Origin: Roseiarcus sp963709185
GTDB lineage: Bacteria > Pseudomonadota > Alphaproteobacteria > Rhizobiales > Beijerinckiaceae
Length of the DNA: 64,000 nucleotides
NCBI GenBank assembly: GCA_963709185.1
Contig: CAVPVQ010000028.1
Location: forward strand, 1-64,000
Reading direction: 5' to 3'
The notes below the pieces were generated by a model. That model had not been told where the DNA came from, made no database searches, and saw only the letters and a list, made by a program, of their open reading frames with translations. Of the stretch, positions 25,351 to 33,498 are shown one piece after another. How positions within the stretch are numbered: position 1 is the first letter of the stretch; each line of letters opens with the position of its first letter. Position numbers and translations under genes: made by a program.

Positions 25351-26298
25351 TCAGATGATTTGCAGTTTTTGAGTTTTGAGTTTGGCGTTGGCGATGATGA
25401 CGAGTTTTCGCATGATGGCGGTGACGGCGACGATGGGCTTTTTGCCGGCTTGGAGGAGGCGTTCATAGAAGCCCTTGAGGGTCGGGTTGTGTTTTCTGGC
25501 GGATAGCGCGGCCATGAAGAGGACCCTTTTGATTTCTGGTCTTCCGCCGCGCGTTCGGCGATAGGCGTCGGCTTGGCCGCTTTGCTTGGGATGGGGGGCG
25601 AGGCCGGCCAGGGCGGCGGCGCGGCGACGGGTGAGCGTTCCCAGTTCGGGCATGAGGGCGATGAGGGCGGCGGCGGTCTTGGCGCCGACGCCCTGGATGG
25701 CGAGGAGGAGGTTGAGGGCGCGGGCGATGGGCTCGCATTGGGCGATCAAGGCGTTGATGTCGCCATCGATCGCTTTGATTTGGGCGTCGAAGCTGGCGAC
25801 GATCGCCTCGATGTGGGTCTGCGCGAGCTCGGCGCCGGGAGCGGCGCGGCGATTGGCGTAAGCGAGACGATCCCTGACCATGTCGCGCCGGGTCAGGACC
25901 AGGGCCTGCAAGCGCAATCGCTGGCGATCGCGGGCCTGCCAGGTCGCCAGTTCGGCATGGCGGTCCTGGCCGTAGCGGGCGAGCGCCCTGGCGTCGATGG
26001 CGTCGGTTTTGCCGAGCGTCCCAAACGATCGGATGAACGCCTTGACCTTGCGGGCGTCGGCGCGATGGGCGGGCACGCCGGCGGCGAGCAAGGCGGCCAG
26101 AAGGTCGCTTTCATAGCCGCCTGTGGCTTCGCAGACGACGAAGCACGTCGCATCGAGCCTCGAGGCGAAGTCCGACAAGGCCTGCGGTTCATTGACGATC
26201 GACCTCGCGCGGCCATTGGCGGCCTCGAAGACGACGATATTGGTTTTGCCGACGTCGCAACCGATGAAGCGCGAGGCCGGCGTGGCGGCATGGGGCAT
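25351..26298 (-). CDS. IS110-family transposase (DEDD)
   Basis: 315 residues with both IS110 halves. The N-terminal RuvC-like DEDD domain has FIGCDVGKTNIVVFE, VVCEATGGYE and LGKTDAIDARALARYG supplying the acidic residues. The C-terminal transposase_20 domain has LLAIQGVGAKTAAALIALMPELG, LAGLAPHPKQSGQ and RRTRGGRPEIKRVLFMAALSA with the usual catalytic Ser region. It looks intact and full length. IS110 enzymes recombine at specific sites using an RNA guide from the element's non-coding end, so the region upstream (above 26298) deserves attention. Confidence 0.92.
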   Translation of the reverse strand: MPHAATPASRFIGCDVGKTNIVVFEAANGRARSIVNEPQALSDFASRLDATCFVVCEATGGYESDLLAALLAAGVPAHRADARKVKAFIRSFGTLGKTDAIDARALARYGQDRHAELATWQARDRQRLRLQALVLTRRDMVRDRLAYANRRAAPGAELAQTHIEAIVASFDAQIKAIDGDINALIAQCEPIARALNLLLAIQGVGAKTAAALIALMPELGTLTRRRAAALAGLAPHPKQSGQADAYRRTRGGRPEIKRVLFMAALSARKHNPTLKGFYERLLQAGKKPIVAVTAIMRKLVIIANAKLKTQKLQII

Positions 26299-26520
26299 TT
26301 TGCGTTATCCTCTGCAAGCTTATGATTGTCTGCGGGCTCGCATCGAGAGAGGTCGGCCCATTCAACTCATCAAGCGTTCAAGGGAAGCGGGAAGACGACC
26401 CCGATGACGACGGGCGCCAAGCCCAATTGCGAGACGGCCAATCTTCCCGCGCGCCGATTCGGGCGGCCGCCCGAATCGGCGCGTCCCCTTTTGGGGGACA
26501 TGCCCTTCTAACAAATGTCC
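26299..26520. mobile_element. probable non-coding end of the IS110 element
   Basis: No gene is seen. In IS110-group elements the 5' non-coding segment before the transposase encodes the bridge RNA and carries the left end; exact ends cannot be read here because these elements lack clear inverted repeats. The segment includes a 17-base perfect inverted repeat (26450-26483, CGCGCCGATTCGGGCGG and its complement), followed by a second small hairpin TCCCCTTTTGGGGGA (26484-26498). Confidence 0.45.
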
Positions 26521-26526
26521 AAGAGA

Positions 26527-26663
26527 CAATTGCGAGCGAAGCGAAGCAATCCAGAGATCGTGGCGGTTGACGGATCAAACGCTGACCGGAGAACCCTCGA
26601 GCCGACGCCGCCTGAGCCGGCAGTCGTCGCGACCCCTGGATTGTCTCGCTTCGCTCGCAATTG
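26527..26663. repeat. MITE-like element with 28-base terminal inverted repeats
   Basis: Left arm 26527-26554 (begins CAATTGCGAGCGAAGCGA) and right arm 26636-26663 are inverted copies matching at 26 of 28 positions and enclose about 80 bases without coding potential. The sequence resembles the very common palindromic dispersed repeats of proteobacteria that translate as DCFASLAM. Non-autonomous mobile element or stable RNA hairpin. Confidence 0.65.
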
Positions 26664-26713
26664 ACGGACGGCCTCCCGGCCGACTTCGCGACGCTTGACC
26701 GCTGCGCGCGGCG

Positions 26714-27235
26714 TTACGGCGAGGCGGTTTGCGTGAGCCGCGCGCAAACGCGCTCGACGCAGGCTTCGAGCGAGACTTGCGACGTATCGAGCGCCTCGCA
26801 TCCGAACTGCGCCGCCTCCCGCCGAAGATAGGCCGCCCAGTTCATCATCCGCGGGTTCGCCAACTCGGCCTGGCCCCGGCTTGCCAGAAGGCGACGCGCC
26901 CGGGTCGCGTCATCGCAGTCCACGAGGATGATGTGGAAATTTGTGACGCCAGCCGCGGATAGCCCTTCCCGGAGAAAGGCGAGCCGCATCTGCCCTTCAA
27001 ACAGCACAGGACGCTTGCGCGGCGTCATGGCCGCGATCCGCATCATCCATTCCAGCGTCATTGCGCGCTGCCAGGCTTCGGTCGAACCCCAGCCGTCGAT
27101 CATCGCTTCCGATGACGGCACGCCGATCCGGTCGAAGTGCAGCACGTCGACGAGATCGGGCCGCCCGGCCTCGATCGCGTCGGCGATCGACGTCTTGCCC
27201 GAACCGGAAGCTCCGGTGAGAATCACGAGTCGCAT
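26714..27235 (-). CDS. P-loop NTPase/kinase-like protein
   Basis: 173 residues starting MRLVILTGASGSGKTSIADAIE, a canonical Walker A. They continue with HFDRIGVP, PVLFEGQMRLAFLREGL and NFHIILVDCDDATRARRLLASRG, a lid-like Arg-rich segment as in small-molecule kinases such as gluconate or shikimate kinase-like proteins. No specific substrate can be named. The start at 27235 is the first Met before Walker A; the upstream open frame is repeat-derived sequence. Lies alone between repeats. Confidence 0.75.
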   Translation of the reverse strand: MRLVILTGASGSGKTSIADAIEAGRPDLVDVLHFDRIGVPSSEAMIDGWGSTEAWQRAMTLEWMMRIAAMTPRKRPVLFEGQMRLAFLREGLSAAGVTNFHIILVDCDDATRARRLLASRGQAELANPRMMNWAAYLRREAAQFGCEALDTSQVSLEACVERVCARLTQTASP

Positions 27236-27324
27236 GTCCAAAGCCTTGGGGGAGTCGCCGGAGGATGGGAGTATTGCGTCGGGCTGGGTGTCCCCTCTCC
27301 CGGTAATGGGTCGGCTACTGGCTA

Positions 27325-27347
27325 TGGGGACGGGATGCTTATTCCCC
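27325..27347 (+). repeat. REP-like motif GGGGACGGGATGCTTATTCCCC
   Basis: Variant of a motif (GGGGACrGGATACkCAATCCC type) recurring at 28421, 28464, 29573, 44055 and 44344. The last two flank a RAYT transposase relic. Surrounding bases 27236-27522 contain no other feature except 'ctcgccgtcaaggtcaag' near 27397, also part of a repeat family found at 28185, 29639 and, inverted, near 37045. Confidence 0.5.
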
Positions 27348-27522
27348 AAAGCGCACGAGCCAACGCCCCTGCGCCTCACGCCATCGCCGTGCTCGCCGTC
27401 AAGGTCAAGCCGCTTGACGGCGCCCCGGGCGGTCGCAAAGAGAAACAACCGCCGCTCTCGAAACGCTCTCGTGTGAATGTTGACGGTGTGGTATGGTTCC
27501 ACTTTGGAGGTGTTTTGGAGCC

Positions 27523-27759
27523 ATGTCCGTCAATCTCTCGATCAAGAATGTTCCCGCTGATGTTGTAGAGCGGCTACGGCGACGGGCGGAACGGCATCGT
27601 CGCTCCCTGCAAGGCGAGCTGCTCGCTATTGTCGAGCAGGCGGTCCAGCCCGAACATGCGCTGAATCCGGCCGAGCTGCTCGCGCAAATCCGCCGCCTGG
27701 GCGTGCACACGTCGGCCGAGGCCGAGACCGTCGTCCGGACCGACCGTGAACGTCATTAA
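27523..27759 (+). CDS. FitA-like ribbon-helix-helix antitoxin
   Basis: 78 residues: MSVNLSIKNVPADVVERLRRRAERHRRSLQGELLAIVEQAV is a typical ribbon-helix-helix DNA-binding motif of FitA/VapB antitoxins, followed by an acidic/amphipathic tail that would neutralise the toxin. ATG 27523 is preceded by ggag. Its last 14 bases overlap the toxin start, a usual arrangement for coupled translation and autoregulation. Confidence 0.85.
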   Translation: MSVNLSIKNVPADVVERLRRRAERHRRSLQGELLAIVEQAVQPEHALNPAELLAQIRRLGVHTSAEAETVVRTDRERH

Positions 27760-28120
27760 GGTCGTCGACGCGTCTGCGCTGGCTGCCCTGGTGTTCGGCG
27801 AACCCGAGGCCGAGGCTGTCGCGGCGCTCCTCGAGGGCGCCCGTCTGGCCGCGCCCTCCCTGCTCGACTTCGAACTGGCCAATGTCTGCCTCGTCAAGAT
27901 GAGGCGCCATCCGGAGCAGCGGGAGGCGTTGCGCGCCGCCTTTCGATTGGCTCGCCGGCTCGCGGTGGAGGCCGTCGCCATCGACCACGCCGCCGCGCTC
28001 GACCTCGCCAATGCGACGGGTTTGACCGCCTATGACGCAAGCTATCTCTGGCTCGCCCGCGCGCTTGGCGGCGAATTGGTTACGCTCGATCGGAAACTGG
28101 CCGCGGCCGCATCGCGGTGA
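27746..28120 (+). CDS. PIN-domain (VapC/FitB-type) toxin
   Basis: 124 residues. VVDASALAALVFGEPEAE carries the first catalytic Asp, LLDFELANVCLVKM the Glu, and LTAYDASYLWLARALGGELVTLDRKL the two C-terminal Asp residues, so all four acidic PIN-domain positions look intact. It would act as an endoribonuclease inhibited by the upstream antitoxin. The start is a GTG (VNVIKVVDAS) overlapping the antitoxin stop. Confidence 0.88.
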   Translation: MNVIKVVDASALAALVFGEPEAEAVAALLEGARLAAPSLLDFELANVCLVKMRRHPEQREALRAAFRLARRLAVEAVAIDHAAALDLANATGLTAYDASYLWLARALGGELVTLDRKLAAAASR

Positions 28121-28139
28121 CTCGAGCGGCCGGGCTGAG

Positions 28140-28400
28140 AGTTGCGGAGGCCAACGCCCTCGCGCCCTCATGCCATCGCCGTGCTCGCCGTCAAGGTCAG
28201 GCCGCTCACGCGGTCGCTTCGCGAACCTTGACCGCTCCGCGCGGCGCCGGCTTTTGGCTCACCAAAGGGACATGAATGCAAACCGCCGCGTCGACAGGGA
28301 GCAGTCACGCCGAAGGCGCCGAAGCGAAGCGCAGGAGCGGCGAAGCCGCTTGACGGCGCCTTGGCGGCGTGGCCGGGGGTGTCACGGCGACAAAGCCCAA
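28140..28400 (+). repeat. dispersed intergenic repeat, copy A
   Basis: The block contains 'gccatcgccgtgctcgccg', 'gtcgcttcgcgaaccttgac', 'ggcttttggct', 'gcaaaccgccgcg' and 'agtcacgccgaaggcgccga'. The same string of words recurs in the same order at about 29615-29900, and partially in inverse orientation at about 36810-37080. It lacks a protein-coding pattern shared between copies. Probably a non-autonomous repeat. Confidence 0.6.
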
Positions 28401-28420
28401 GACGGCGGGCCATTGCGATA

Positions 28421-28560
28421 GGGAATTGCGTATCCTGTCCCCGTAACCCCCGTAACCCCCGTAGGGAATTGCGTATCCCGTCCCCGTAACCCCTGTACCC
28501 CCTGTCCCCGTACCCCCCCCGTAACCCCCGTAACCCCCGCTTGACGGCCAAGCCGAAGCC
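28421..28560 (-). repeat. paired REP-like motifs plus CCCCGTAAC tandem tract
   Basis: GGGAATTGCGTATCC (28421) and again (28464) are each followed by TGTCCCCGTAAC or a close variant. The tract then degenerates into short tandem units of CCCCGTAAC/CCCTGTAC up to about 28540. This is not a CRISPR: units are 8-9 bases and contiguous with no spacers. No gene is present from 28121 to 28668. Confidence 0.6.
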
Positions 28561-28668
28561 CGCCAACCGTCTTATCAGACGCATGCGGACCCGCTCCCAG
28601 GCAAATGCTTGCGGGTAGTCTCCTTGTGGTGCTCTATTCTGCCTTTCGAGATCGCGGCCGAGGGTCTC

Positions 28669-29187
28669 ATGTCGCCTCTGAAGGTCATCTTTCTCTCGAC
28701 CACGATTTCTCTCGCCGCGCCGGTCGCGCGGGCTGATGACGCGGGACGAAAGCAGACGCGGATCACCGTTGCCTTCACCGCGTCCGAAGACATGGTGCGC
28801 CCGAGAGTCCAGGCGAATATCGTTGTCCGTGACGAGGTCGCTGTGACGTTGAGCCCAGATGGGAAGCTCTCCGCTCATGACACCTGGGGCACCGTGTCGT
28901 CGAATTCCGATCTGACTCTTGGCAAGCAACATTCAGGCACCGTGGCGTCGGCATCGCGCAAGACGACCTGGCATGTTCTGTCAAACAACCGACTTGTCCG
29001 CATCCTTGAACGTCCTCAGAGCATCCAGCGGATAGAGATCGTCACCTCAGGGAACCAATGCACCGCCACGGTGAGCGATAAGCCCAAGCCCGGCTTCAAC
29101 GAGATTGACCTCGCCAGCTTCGATGGCAAGGAAGTTCACTACTTCTCTCGTCGAGAAATTACTTCTACATCTTGCACGATCGAATGA
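28669..29187 (+). CDS. exported hypothetical protein
   Basis: 172 residues with a signal peptide (MSPLKVIFLSTTISLAAPVARA) and a beta-rich domain (ITVAFTASEDMVRPRVQANIVV, then EVAVTLSPDGKLSAHDTWG, HSGTVASASRKTTWHVLSNNRLVRILER). Two Cys near the C-terminus (NQCTATV, STSCTIE) may pair. The moderate GC and varied composition contrast with the flanking repeats, so this looks like an acquired gene. I do not recognise the family. An earlier in-frame Met exists but would precede the signal peptide with unrelated residues. Confidence 0.6.
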   Translation: MSPLKVIFLSTTISLAAPVARADDAGRKQTRITVAFTASEDMVRPRVQANIVVRDEVAVTLSPDGKLSAHDTWGTVSSNSDLTLGKQHSGTVASASRKTTWHVLSNNRLVRILERPQSIQRIEIVTSGNQCTATVSDKPKPGFNEIDLASFDGKEVHYFSRREITSTSCTIE

Positions 29188-29498
29188 CCTTTATGCCGTC
29201 GCTCGCTCCAAAACTCATTGAAGGCGTTCGTCCCTTTTATCAACCGCTCATAGCGCACCAGCTCCTCCGCGTCATCGACCGTCGTCCCGCTCGGCACCTT
29301 ATCGGCGATGAGCATGACGCTCTTGCAGAGACTGTCCGGAAGCTCATCCAAGAAATTGAGGCCCGCTATCAGCCGCTCCTCGCGGATGAGGCGCGAATGG
29401 AAGTCGCGGCCGCAGAAGCCCAGGTCCGGCACGACGACCTGAGATTGCGCGTGGCTCATGACGAGCAGTCCCAGCACGAGCGCATCGAAGTCGCCCAA
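29139..29498 (-). CDS. hypothetical protein, uncertain start
   Basis: 119 residues from a TTG start. The N-terminus (ALVLGLLVMSHAQSQ) looks like the end of a signal peptide, followed by DLGFCGRDFHSRLIREERLIAGLNFLDELPDSLCKSVMLIADKVPSG. Codon usage favours this strand over the opposite frame. An aggaag/ggag stretch directly abuts the TTG, so the true start may be elsewhere. The end overlaps the convergent gene (28669-29187) by about 50 bases. Function unknown. Confidence 0.45.
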   Translation of the reverse strand: MGDFDALVLGLLVMSHAQSQVVVPDLGFCGRDFHSRLIREERLIAGLNFLDELPDSLCKSVMLIADKVPSGTTVDDAEELVRYERLIKGTNAFNEFWSERRHKGHSIVQDVEVISRREK

Positions 29499-29572
29499 CT
29501 CCTTCCTGCTTATCCTCGCCGCGATCGCCGACTTCGGATTGAAGGAGAAGTTGGTCGGGCACTACGGGCACT

Positions 29573-29930
29573 ACGGGGACAGGATACTCAATCCCCAAAG
29601 GGTCCACGCCGATGCGCCCGCGCGCGATGCCATCGCCGTGCTCGCCGTCAAGGTCAAGCCGCTGACGCGGTCGCTTCGCGAACCTTGACGCCTCCGCGCG
29701 GCGATGGCTTTTGGCTGAGCATGTCCCTTTGGTGAGCGAAGCGGCCCGAAGGCCGCGTTCGTTCGCCAAAGGCACATGGATGCAAACCGCCGCGCCGACA
29801 GGGCGCAGTCACGCCGAAGGCGCCGAAGCGACGCGCCGGAGCGGCGGAGCCGGCGGACGAATGCTGCGCATTCGCCTTGACTTGACGGCGGCCTGGCGGC
29901 GCGGCCGCGGGTGTCAGCCGCGCGCCGATG
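29573..29930 (+). repeat. REP-like motif followed by dispersed repeat copy B
   Basis: ACGGGGACAGGATACTCA at 29573 belongs to the same motif series as 28421 and 44344. It is immediately followed by a second copy of the intergenic repeat seen at 28140-28400 (shared words gccatcgccgtgctcgccg, gtcgcttcgcgaaccttgac, gcaaaccgccgcg, agtcacgccgaaggcgccga), with a 60-base insertion near 29715-29770. No gene is seen from 29499 to 29965. Confidence 0.6.
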
Positions 29931-29965
29931 CGTAAATCAAGATTTTGCACCGTCCAGGCGTGCAG

Positions 29966-30238
29966 CTATTTGCGTTTGCGTAGCCAATCTGTTGCTACCC
30001 AATCCTCAGTCGTCGCGAGGAAGGTTTCTAAGAGCTCTCCGCGCCGATCAGCCACGTTGGCGAAGCGCTTAAGTGTGTGCGAACTGGAACGCTGACCGCT
30101 TGCGGCGAATTGCAGACTTTCGCCAACCTCAGTCGCGAGGGCGAAGAGCGCAAGCTCTTTGTTTCGATACTTGCGGGCTGAGGTCTCACGACCGTCTGCA
30201 TTTTGATGCAAAACGTAGAAATAGTCATCGCGAGACAA
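29966..30238 (-). CDS. small hypothetical protein
   Basis: 90 residues (MSRDDYFYVLHQNADGRETSARKYRNKELALFALATEVGESLQ...). A beta-hairpin-like N-terminus and a helical C-terminal half with ETFLATTEDWVATDWLRK. The AT-richer composition and non-repetitive amino-acid use support coding. No recognisable domain. Isolated among repeats; may be a remnant of an acquired cassette. Confidence 0.55.
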   Translation of the reverse strand: MSRDDYFYVLHQNADGRETSARKYRNKELALFALATEVGESLQFAASGQRSSSHTLKRFANVADRRGELLETFLATTEDWVATDWLRKRK

Positions 30239-30572
30239 AGGAACCTTTCCTACGAAGTTTCACAATCCTATGCTCGAAGAGGCGCCTCCGCAATCCAACG
30301 TAGCTCTGGCAGAAATCAAGATTTTTGGATCGCTTCGAGTCGAACCTGCGGAGCGGGCCGCCGACGCGTCCCGGCGACGGCAGCCCTGGCCGACGCCCGG
30401 CATGGAGGCCCCGGGCGGGCTGGCGCGAAAGCACGCGAGCCCGAGTGGCGTTCCTACCGGCGATGACAACCGACGCGCCGCCCGATTGCGGCGTTTGAGT
30501 TGCGCCGCGTCTCGTGGCAAATGAGGATCGGCCCGAATCAGGGCTTGAGTCGGTCACGCCGGAGACTTCGCA
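30239..30572. other. intergenic, no gene seen
   Basis: GC-rich segment with Arg/Pro-rich open frames in several registers (for example around 30340-30500, ccgggcgggctggcgcgaaagcacg). No ribosome-binding site, motif or inverted repeat stands out. It may be decayed sequence. Confidence 0.4.
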
Positions 30573-30839
30573 ATGCCCAGCAGGTTCGTTCGACACGGCG
30601 GGTGGCTGATCGCGCTTTCGTTGCTGCTCGGCGGCTGCATGGACATGACCGAGCACCGCACCGTCCCCAGCCCCTCGACGATTCCGAAGGCCGCGTGCCT
30701 GCCCGGAATTCAGGCCGTTGGCAATGTGATCGCCTACGGATGCCCGACAGGGAGACGCCTGGCGTGGCGGCGCCGCGACTGGCATTGCGTCGGTTCGTGC
30801 GTGCGGTTTCACCGGCGCTGGCGAGCGGCGGTTCAGTGA
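30573..30839 (+). CDS. small putative lipoprotein
   Basis: 88 residues. The N-terminus HGGWLIALSLLLGGC has a lipobox (LLGGC), so the mature protein would start at that Cys and be membrane-anchored. The remainder is short, with three further Cys. The final 25 residues (RRLAWRRRDWHCVGSCVRFHRRW) are Arg-rich and may lie beyond the natural end. No function known. Confidence 0.5.
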   Translation: MPSRFVRHGGWLIALSLLLGGCMDMTEHRTVPSPSTIPKAACLPGIQAVGNVIAYGCPTGRRLAWRRRDWHCVGSCVRFHRRWRAAVQ

Positions 30840-31158
30840 AGCGGCGACGGGCCGGGCGGACAAAATCTTGACGGCGAGGCGATTGCCGGCGATCCTGTTT
30901 TTCAGGAGAAACGGCGACGGAATGTCCTGAAAAATGCGATTTCCAAGCTTTTTCGCCCGCAACCTTTTGGAATTCCCCGAAATGGCCAAATAAATGTTTT
31001 TGAAAATTTGAAGGCTGCCAAAAATTATCGAATGTTTTCAACGGGCCATTGATGCAGAATTTTGGCGATTCGGCGTTTTTTGGCGCAAAATAAGCAAATT
31101 CCAGACATTTATTTGGAGGCTTGGCGCGGCGCCCTTCCCTCGCAAGGGGGGAAGGGAG
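30840..31158. other. AT-rich intergenic stretch
   Basis: From about 30960 to 31120 the DNA is distinctly AT-rich (aaataaatgtttttgaaaatttg, aaaattatcgaatgttttc, ttttttggcgc) in an otherwise GC-rich window and has no gene. It lies downstream of purQ and of the small lipoprotein gene. Could be a relic of foreign DNA or a nucleoid-protein site. Confidence 0.4.
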
Positions 31159-31846
31159 TCAGGCCGCCATCAGGCTGGCGAACAGCGGGCGGCCGTCGAC
31201 GCCGCCGACGAGCGGGTCGATCAGGTTTTCCGGGTGCGGCATCAGGCCAAGCACGTTGAAGCCGGCGCTGTAGACGCCGGCGATGTCATGGGTCGAGCCG
31301 TTGGGGTTGGCGGCGCCGCCGACCGCGCCGGCGGCGTCGCAATAGCGGAACGCGACGCGGCCGCTGTCCTCCAGCGCCGCGATGGTCGCGTCGTCCGCGA
31401 CGTAATTGCCTTCGCCATGGGCGATCGCCACCTTGATCACCTGGCCGGCGGCGTAGCCGGAGGAAAAGCGCGTTGCGTTGTTCTCGACGCGCAAATGCTG
31501 CATCCGGCAGATGAAGCGCATGTCGGCGTTGCGCATCAGCACGCCGGGCAGCAGGCCGGCCTCGCAGAGGATCTGGAAGCCGTTGCAGACGCCCAGCACC
31601 AGCCCGCCGCGCGCCGCATGGGCGCGCACCGCGTCCATGATCCTGGCGCGCGCCGCGATGGCGCCGCAGCGCAGATAGTCGCCATAGGAGAAGCCGCCCG
31701 GCAGCACCACGAGGTCGGTTCCCGCCGGCAGCTCCGCCTCGTCGTGCCAGACGATCGGCGGCGGTCACGCCGCTCGCCTGCCGCAGGGCGCGCACGGCGT
31801 CCCCCTCGCGATTGCAGCCGGGGAACAGGACGACGGCGGCGCGCAT
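31159..31846 (-). CDS. purQ: phosphoribosylformylglycinamidine synthase, glutaminase subunit PurQ, frameshifted
   Basis: Glutaminase subunit of FGAM synthase in purine synthesis, working with PurS and PurL. The N-terminus MRAAVVLFPGCNREGDAVRALR starts at 31846, four bases after purS. The rest lies in another frame from about 31770: PIVWHDEAELPAGTDLVVLPGGFSYGDYLRCG, catalytic Cys in LVLGVCNGFQILCEAG, and HPENLIDPLVGG with the catalytic His and a normal C-terminus. Removing one C in gaccgccgccg near 31765 joins the two. An essential gene is unlikely to be truly broken, so an assembly error is probable. Confidence 0.9.
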
Positions 31847-31850
31847 CGGA

Positions 31851-32090
31851 TCAGACCAGCTCCACCGAATAATCCTCGACGATCAGGTTGGCGAGCAGCT
31901 TGCGGCAGGCCTCGCCGAGCCGCTCGCGCGCCGCCGGCGCGTCGTCGACGTCGATCTCGATGTCGAACACCTTGCCCTGGCGCACGCTGGCGATGCCGGG
32001 AAGCCCGAGCGATTTCAGCGCGCCCTCGATCGCCTTGCCCTGGGGGTCAAGCACGCCGCCCTTCAAGGTGACGATCACCCGCGCTTTCAT
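31851..32090 (-). CDS. purS: phosphoribosylformylglycinamidine synthase subunit PurS
   Basis: 79 residues with the PurS pattern throughout: KARVIVTLKGGVLDPQGKAIEGALKSLGL near the start, then VRQGKVFDIEIDV and CRKLLANLIVEDYSVELV at the end. Small dimeric subunit bridging PurL and PurQ for FGAM synthesis. Directly upstream of purQ on the same strand, the usual purS-purQ(-purL) order. Confidence 0.95.
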   Translation of the reverse strand: MKARVIVTLKGGVLDPQGKAIEGALKSLGLPGIASVRQGKVFDIEIDVDDAPAARERLGEACRKLLANLIVEDYSVELV

Positions 32091-32118
32091 CGGCGATCGG
32101 TCCTTGGCGCCAACGGGG

Positions 32119-32583
32119 TCACGCGGCGTTGGAGGTCGGGGTCAGCGCGAGCAGCGAAAACAGCGCGGAGGGATCGCGCGTGGCGCGCAGCTTGGCGGCG
32201 AGGCCGGGGCTGCGCACCGCGCGGGCGATCAGCGCCAGCGCCTTCAGATGATCGGCGCCCGCGCTCTCCGGGGCCATCAGCAGGAAGATCAGGTCGACCG
32301 GCAGGCCGTCGAGCGCCTCGAAATCGATCGGCCGCTCCAGCCGCGCGAAAATGCCGAAGATCCGCCCGCATTTCGGCAGCTTGCCGTGAGGAATGGCGAT
32401 GCCGTCGCCGACCCCGGTCGAGCCCAGCCGTTCGCGTTGCAGCAGCGCGTCGAAGATCGCGCGCGCCGGCAGGCCGGACACCATGCCTGCTCGTTCGCTC
32501 AGTTCCTGCAGCGCCTGTTTCTTGCTGTTGACCCGCAGCGACGCGATCACCGCGTCGGGGGCGAGAATTTCGTTCAGGGGCAT
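32119..32583 (-). CDS. ptsN: PTS IIA-like nitrogen regulatory protein PtsN
   Basis: 154 residues of EIIA-Ntr: QALQELSERAG, ALLQRERLGSTGVGDGIAIPHGKL with the phosphorylatable His, RLERPIDFEALDGLPVDLIFLLMAPESAGADHLKALA, and ARAVRSPGL. Accepts phosphate from the PTS-Ntr chain (EI-Ntr, NPr), and links nitrogen and potassium status to regulation, including RpoN-dependent and stress outputs. It stands downstream of hpf and rpoN on the same strand, the conserved proteobacterial order. Confidence 0.95.
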   Translation of the reverse strand: MPLNEILAPDAVIASLRVNSKKQALQELSERAGMVSGLPARAIFDALLQRERLGSTGVGDGIAIPHGKLPKCGRIFGIFARLERPIDFEALDGLPVDLIFLLMAPESAGADHLKALALIARAVRSPGLAAKLRATRDPSALFSLLALTPTSNAA

Positions 32584-32668
32584 AATGATCTCTGGGTTGA
32601 TCCTCGATGAGCGCCGTCATTGCCTTCGAACAAGCAGCCCTCTCCTTGCATCTTTGGCGCCGGGACGC

Positions 32669-33248
32669 TCAATGCGGGTCGATCCAGCCGATCGCGCCGT
32701 CGCCGCGTCGGTAGACCACGTTCAATTCTTGCGCTTCCCGCATGTTGAAAAACGACGACCGGCGCGCCCGTCAGGTCGAGTTCGGCGACGGCGGAGGCGA
32801 CCGACAGGCTCTTCAGCAACGCCGATCCTTCCGCGACGATCACCGGGCTGTAATCCTGGGATTCCTCCGCCTCATCGTCCGGCGGCTCGATGGTGTAGCT
32901 GGCGACCATCGTCCGCGCCGCATCGGCAGCTTCCGATCCCCCGTCGACCGAGGCGTGACGCTCCTTAAGGCGTTTGTTGTAGCGGCGCAACCGGCGCTCG
33001 ATCCGGTCGGCGGCCTGGTCGAAGCTGGCGTAGGGCTCCTGCGCCTTGCCCTCGGCCTGAAGATTCATGCCCGAACTGAGGTGCAGCGAGCAATCCGATC
33101 GAAACCACGACGCTTCGGGCGAGATCACGACATGGCCGGTGACCTGGCCGTCGAAATAGCGCCCGATGACCGCCGCGACCTTGGTCAACACATGCTCGCG
33201 CAGCGATTCGCCGATCGCCAGGTTCTTGCCTGAAACGCGCAAGGTCAT
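32669..33248 (-). CDS. hpf: ribosome hibernation promoting factor, long form, frameshifted
   Basis: The N-terminal S30AE domain (MTLRVSGKNLAIGESLREHV, ISPEASWFRSDCSLHLSSG, QAADRIERRLRRYNKRLKER) binds the 30S decoding centre and inactivates ribosomes. The long-form C-terminal dimerisation domain should follow DLTGAPVVVF but is shifted. Dropping one T from the T5 run near 32747 restores NMREAQELNVVYRRGDGAIGWID and a natural stop at 32669. A homopolymer length error is the likely cause. Located between rpoN and ptsN as in many Proteobacteria. Confidence 0.92.
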
Positions 33249-33498
33249 CTCTCGTCACGCCTCTTCCGCTTGGCTGGAAACCGGCAGGCGCCGATGCGCC
33301 CGTGCGCAAATCCGCTCCGTTGTTTGAGGCGCCGCATTTCCATTCCGCGAACTGAAATCCAATTCGTTCGAAAACGCGTCGGCGCCTGTCGTCGCGGCGC
33401 ATCGGCGCGCCGTGTCGCTAGGGTTAGGAGTCTGCCGCGGCGATGTCAATGACGAGACGCCGCAAGGCTGTCGACAAGCTTGGCGTTGCGCAAACAAA

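Noticed and set aside
28421..28560. CRISPR array
   Set aside because: Units are 8-9 bases, contiguous and degenerate, with no spacers and no cas genes nearby.
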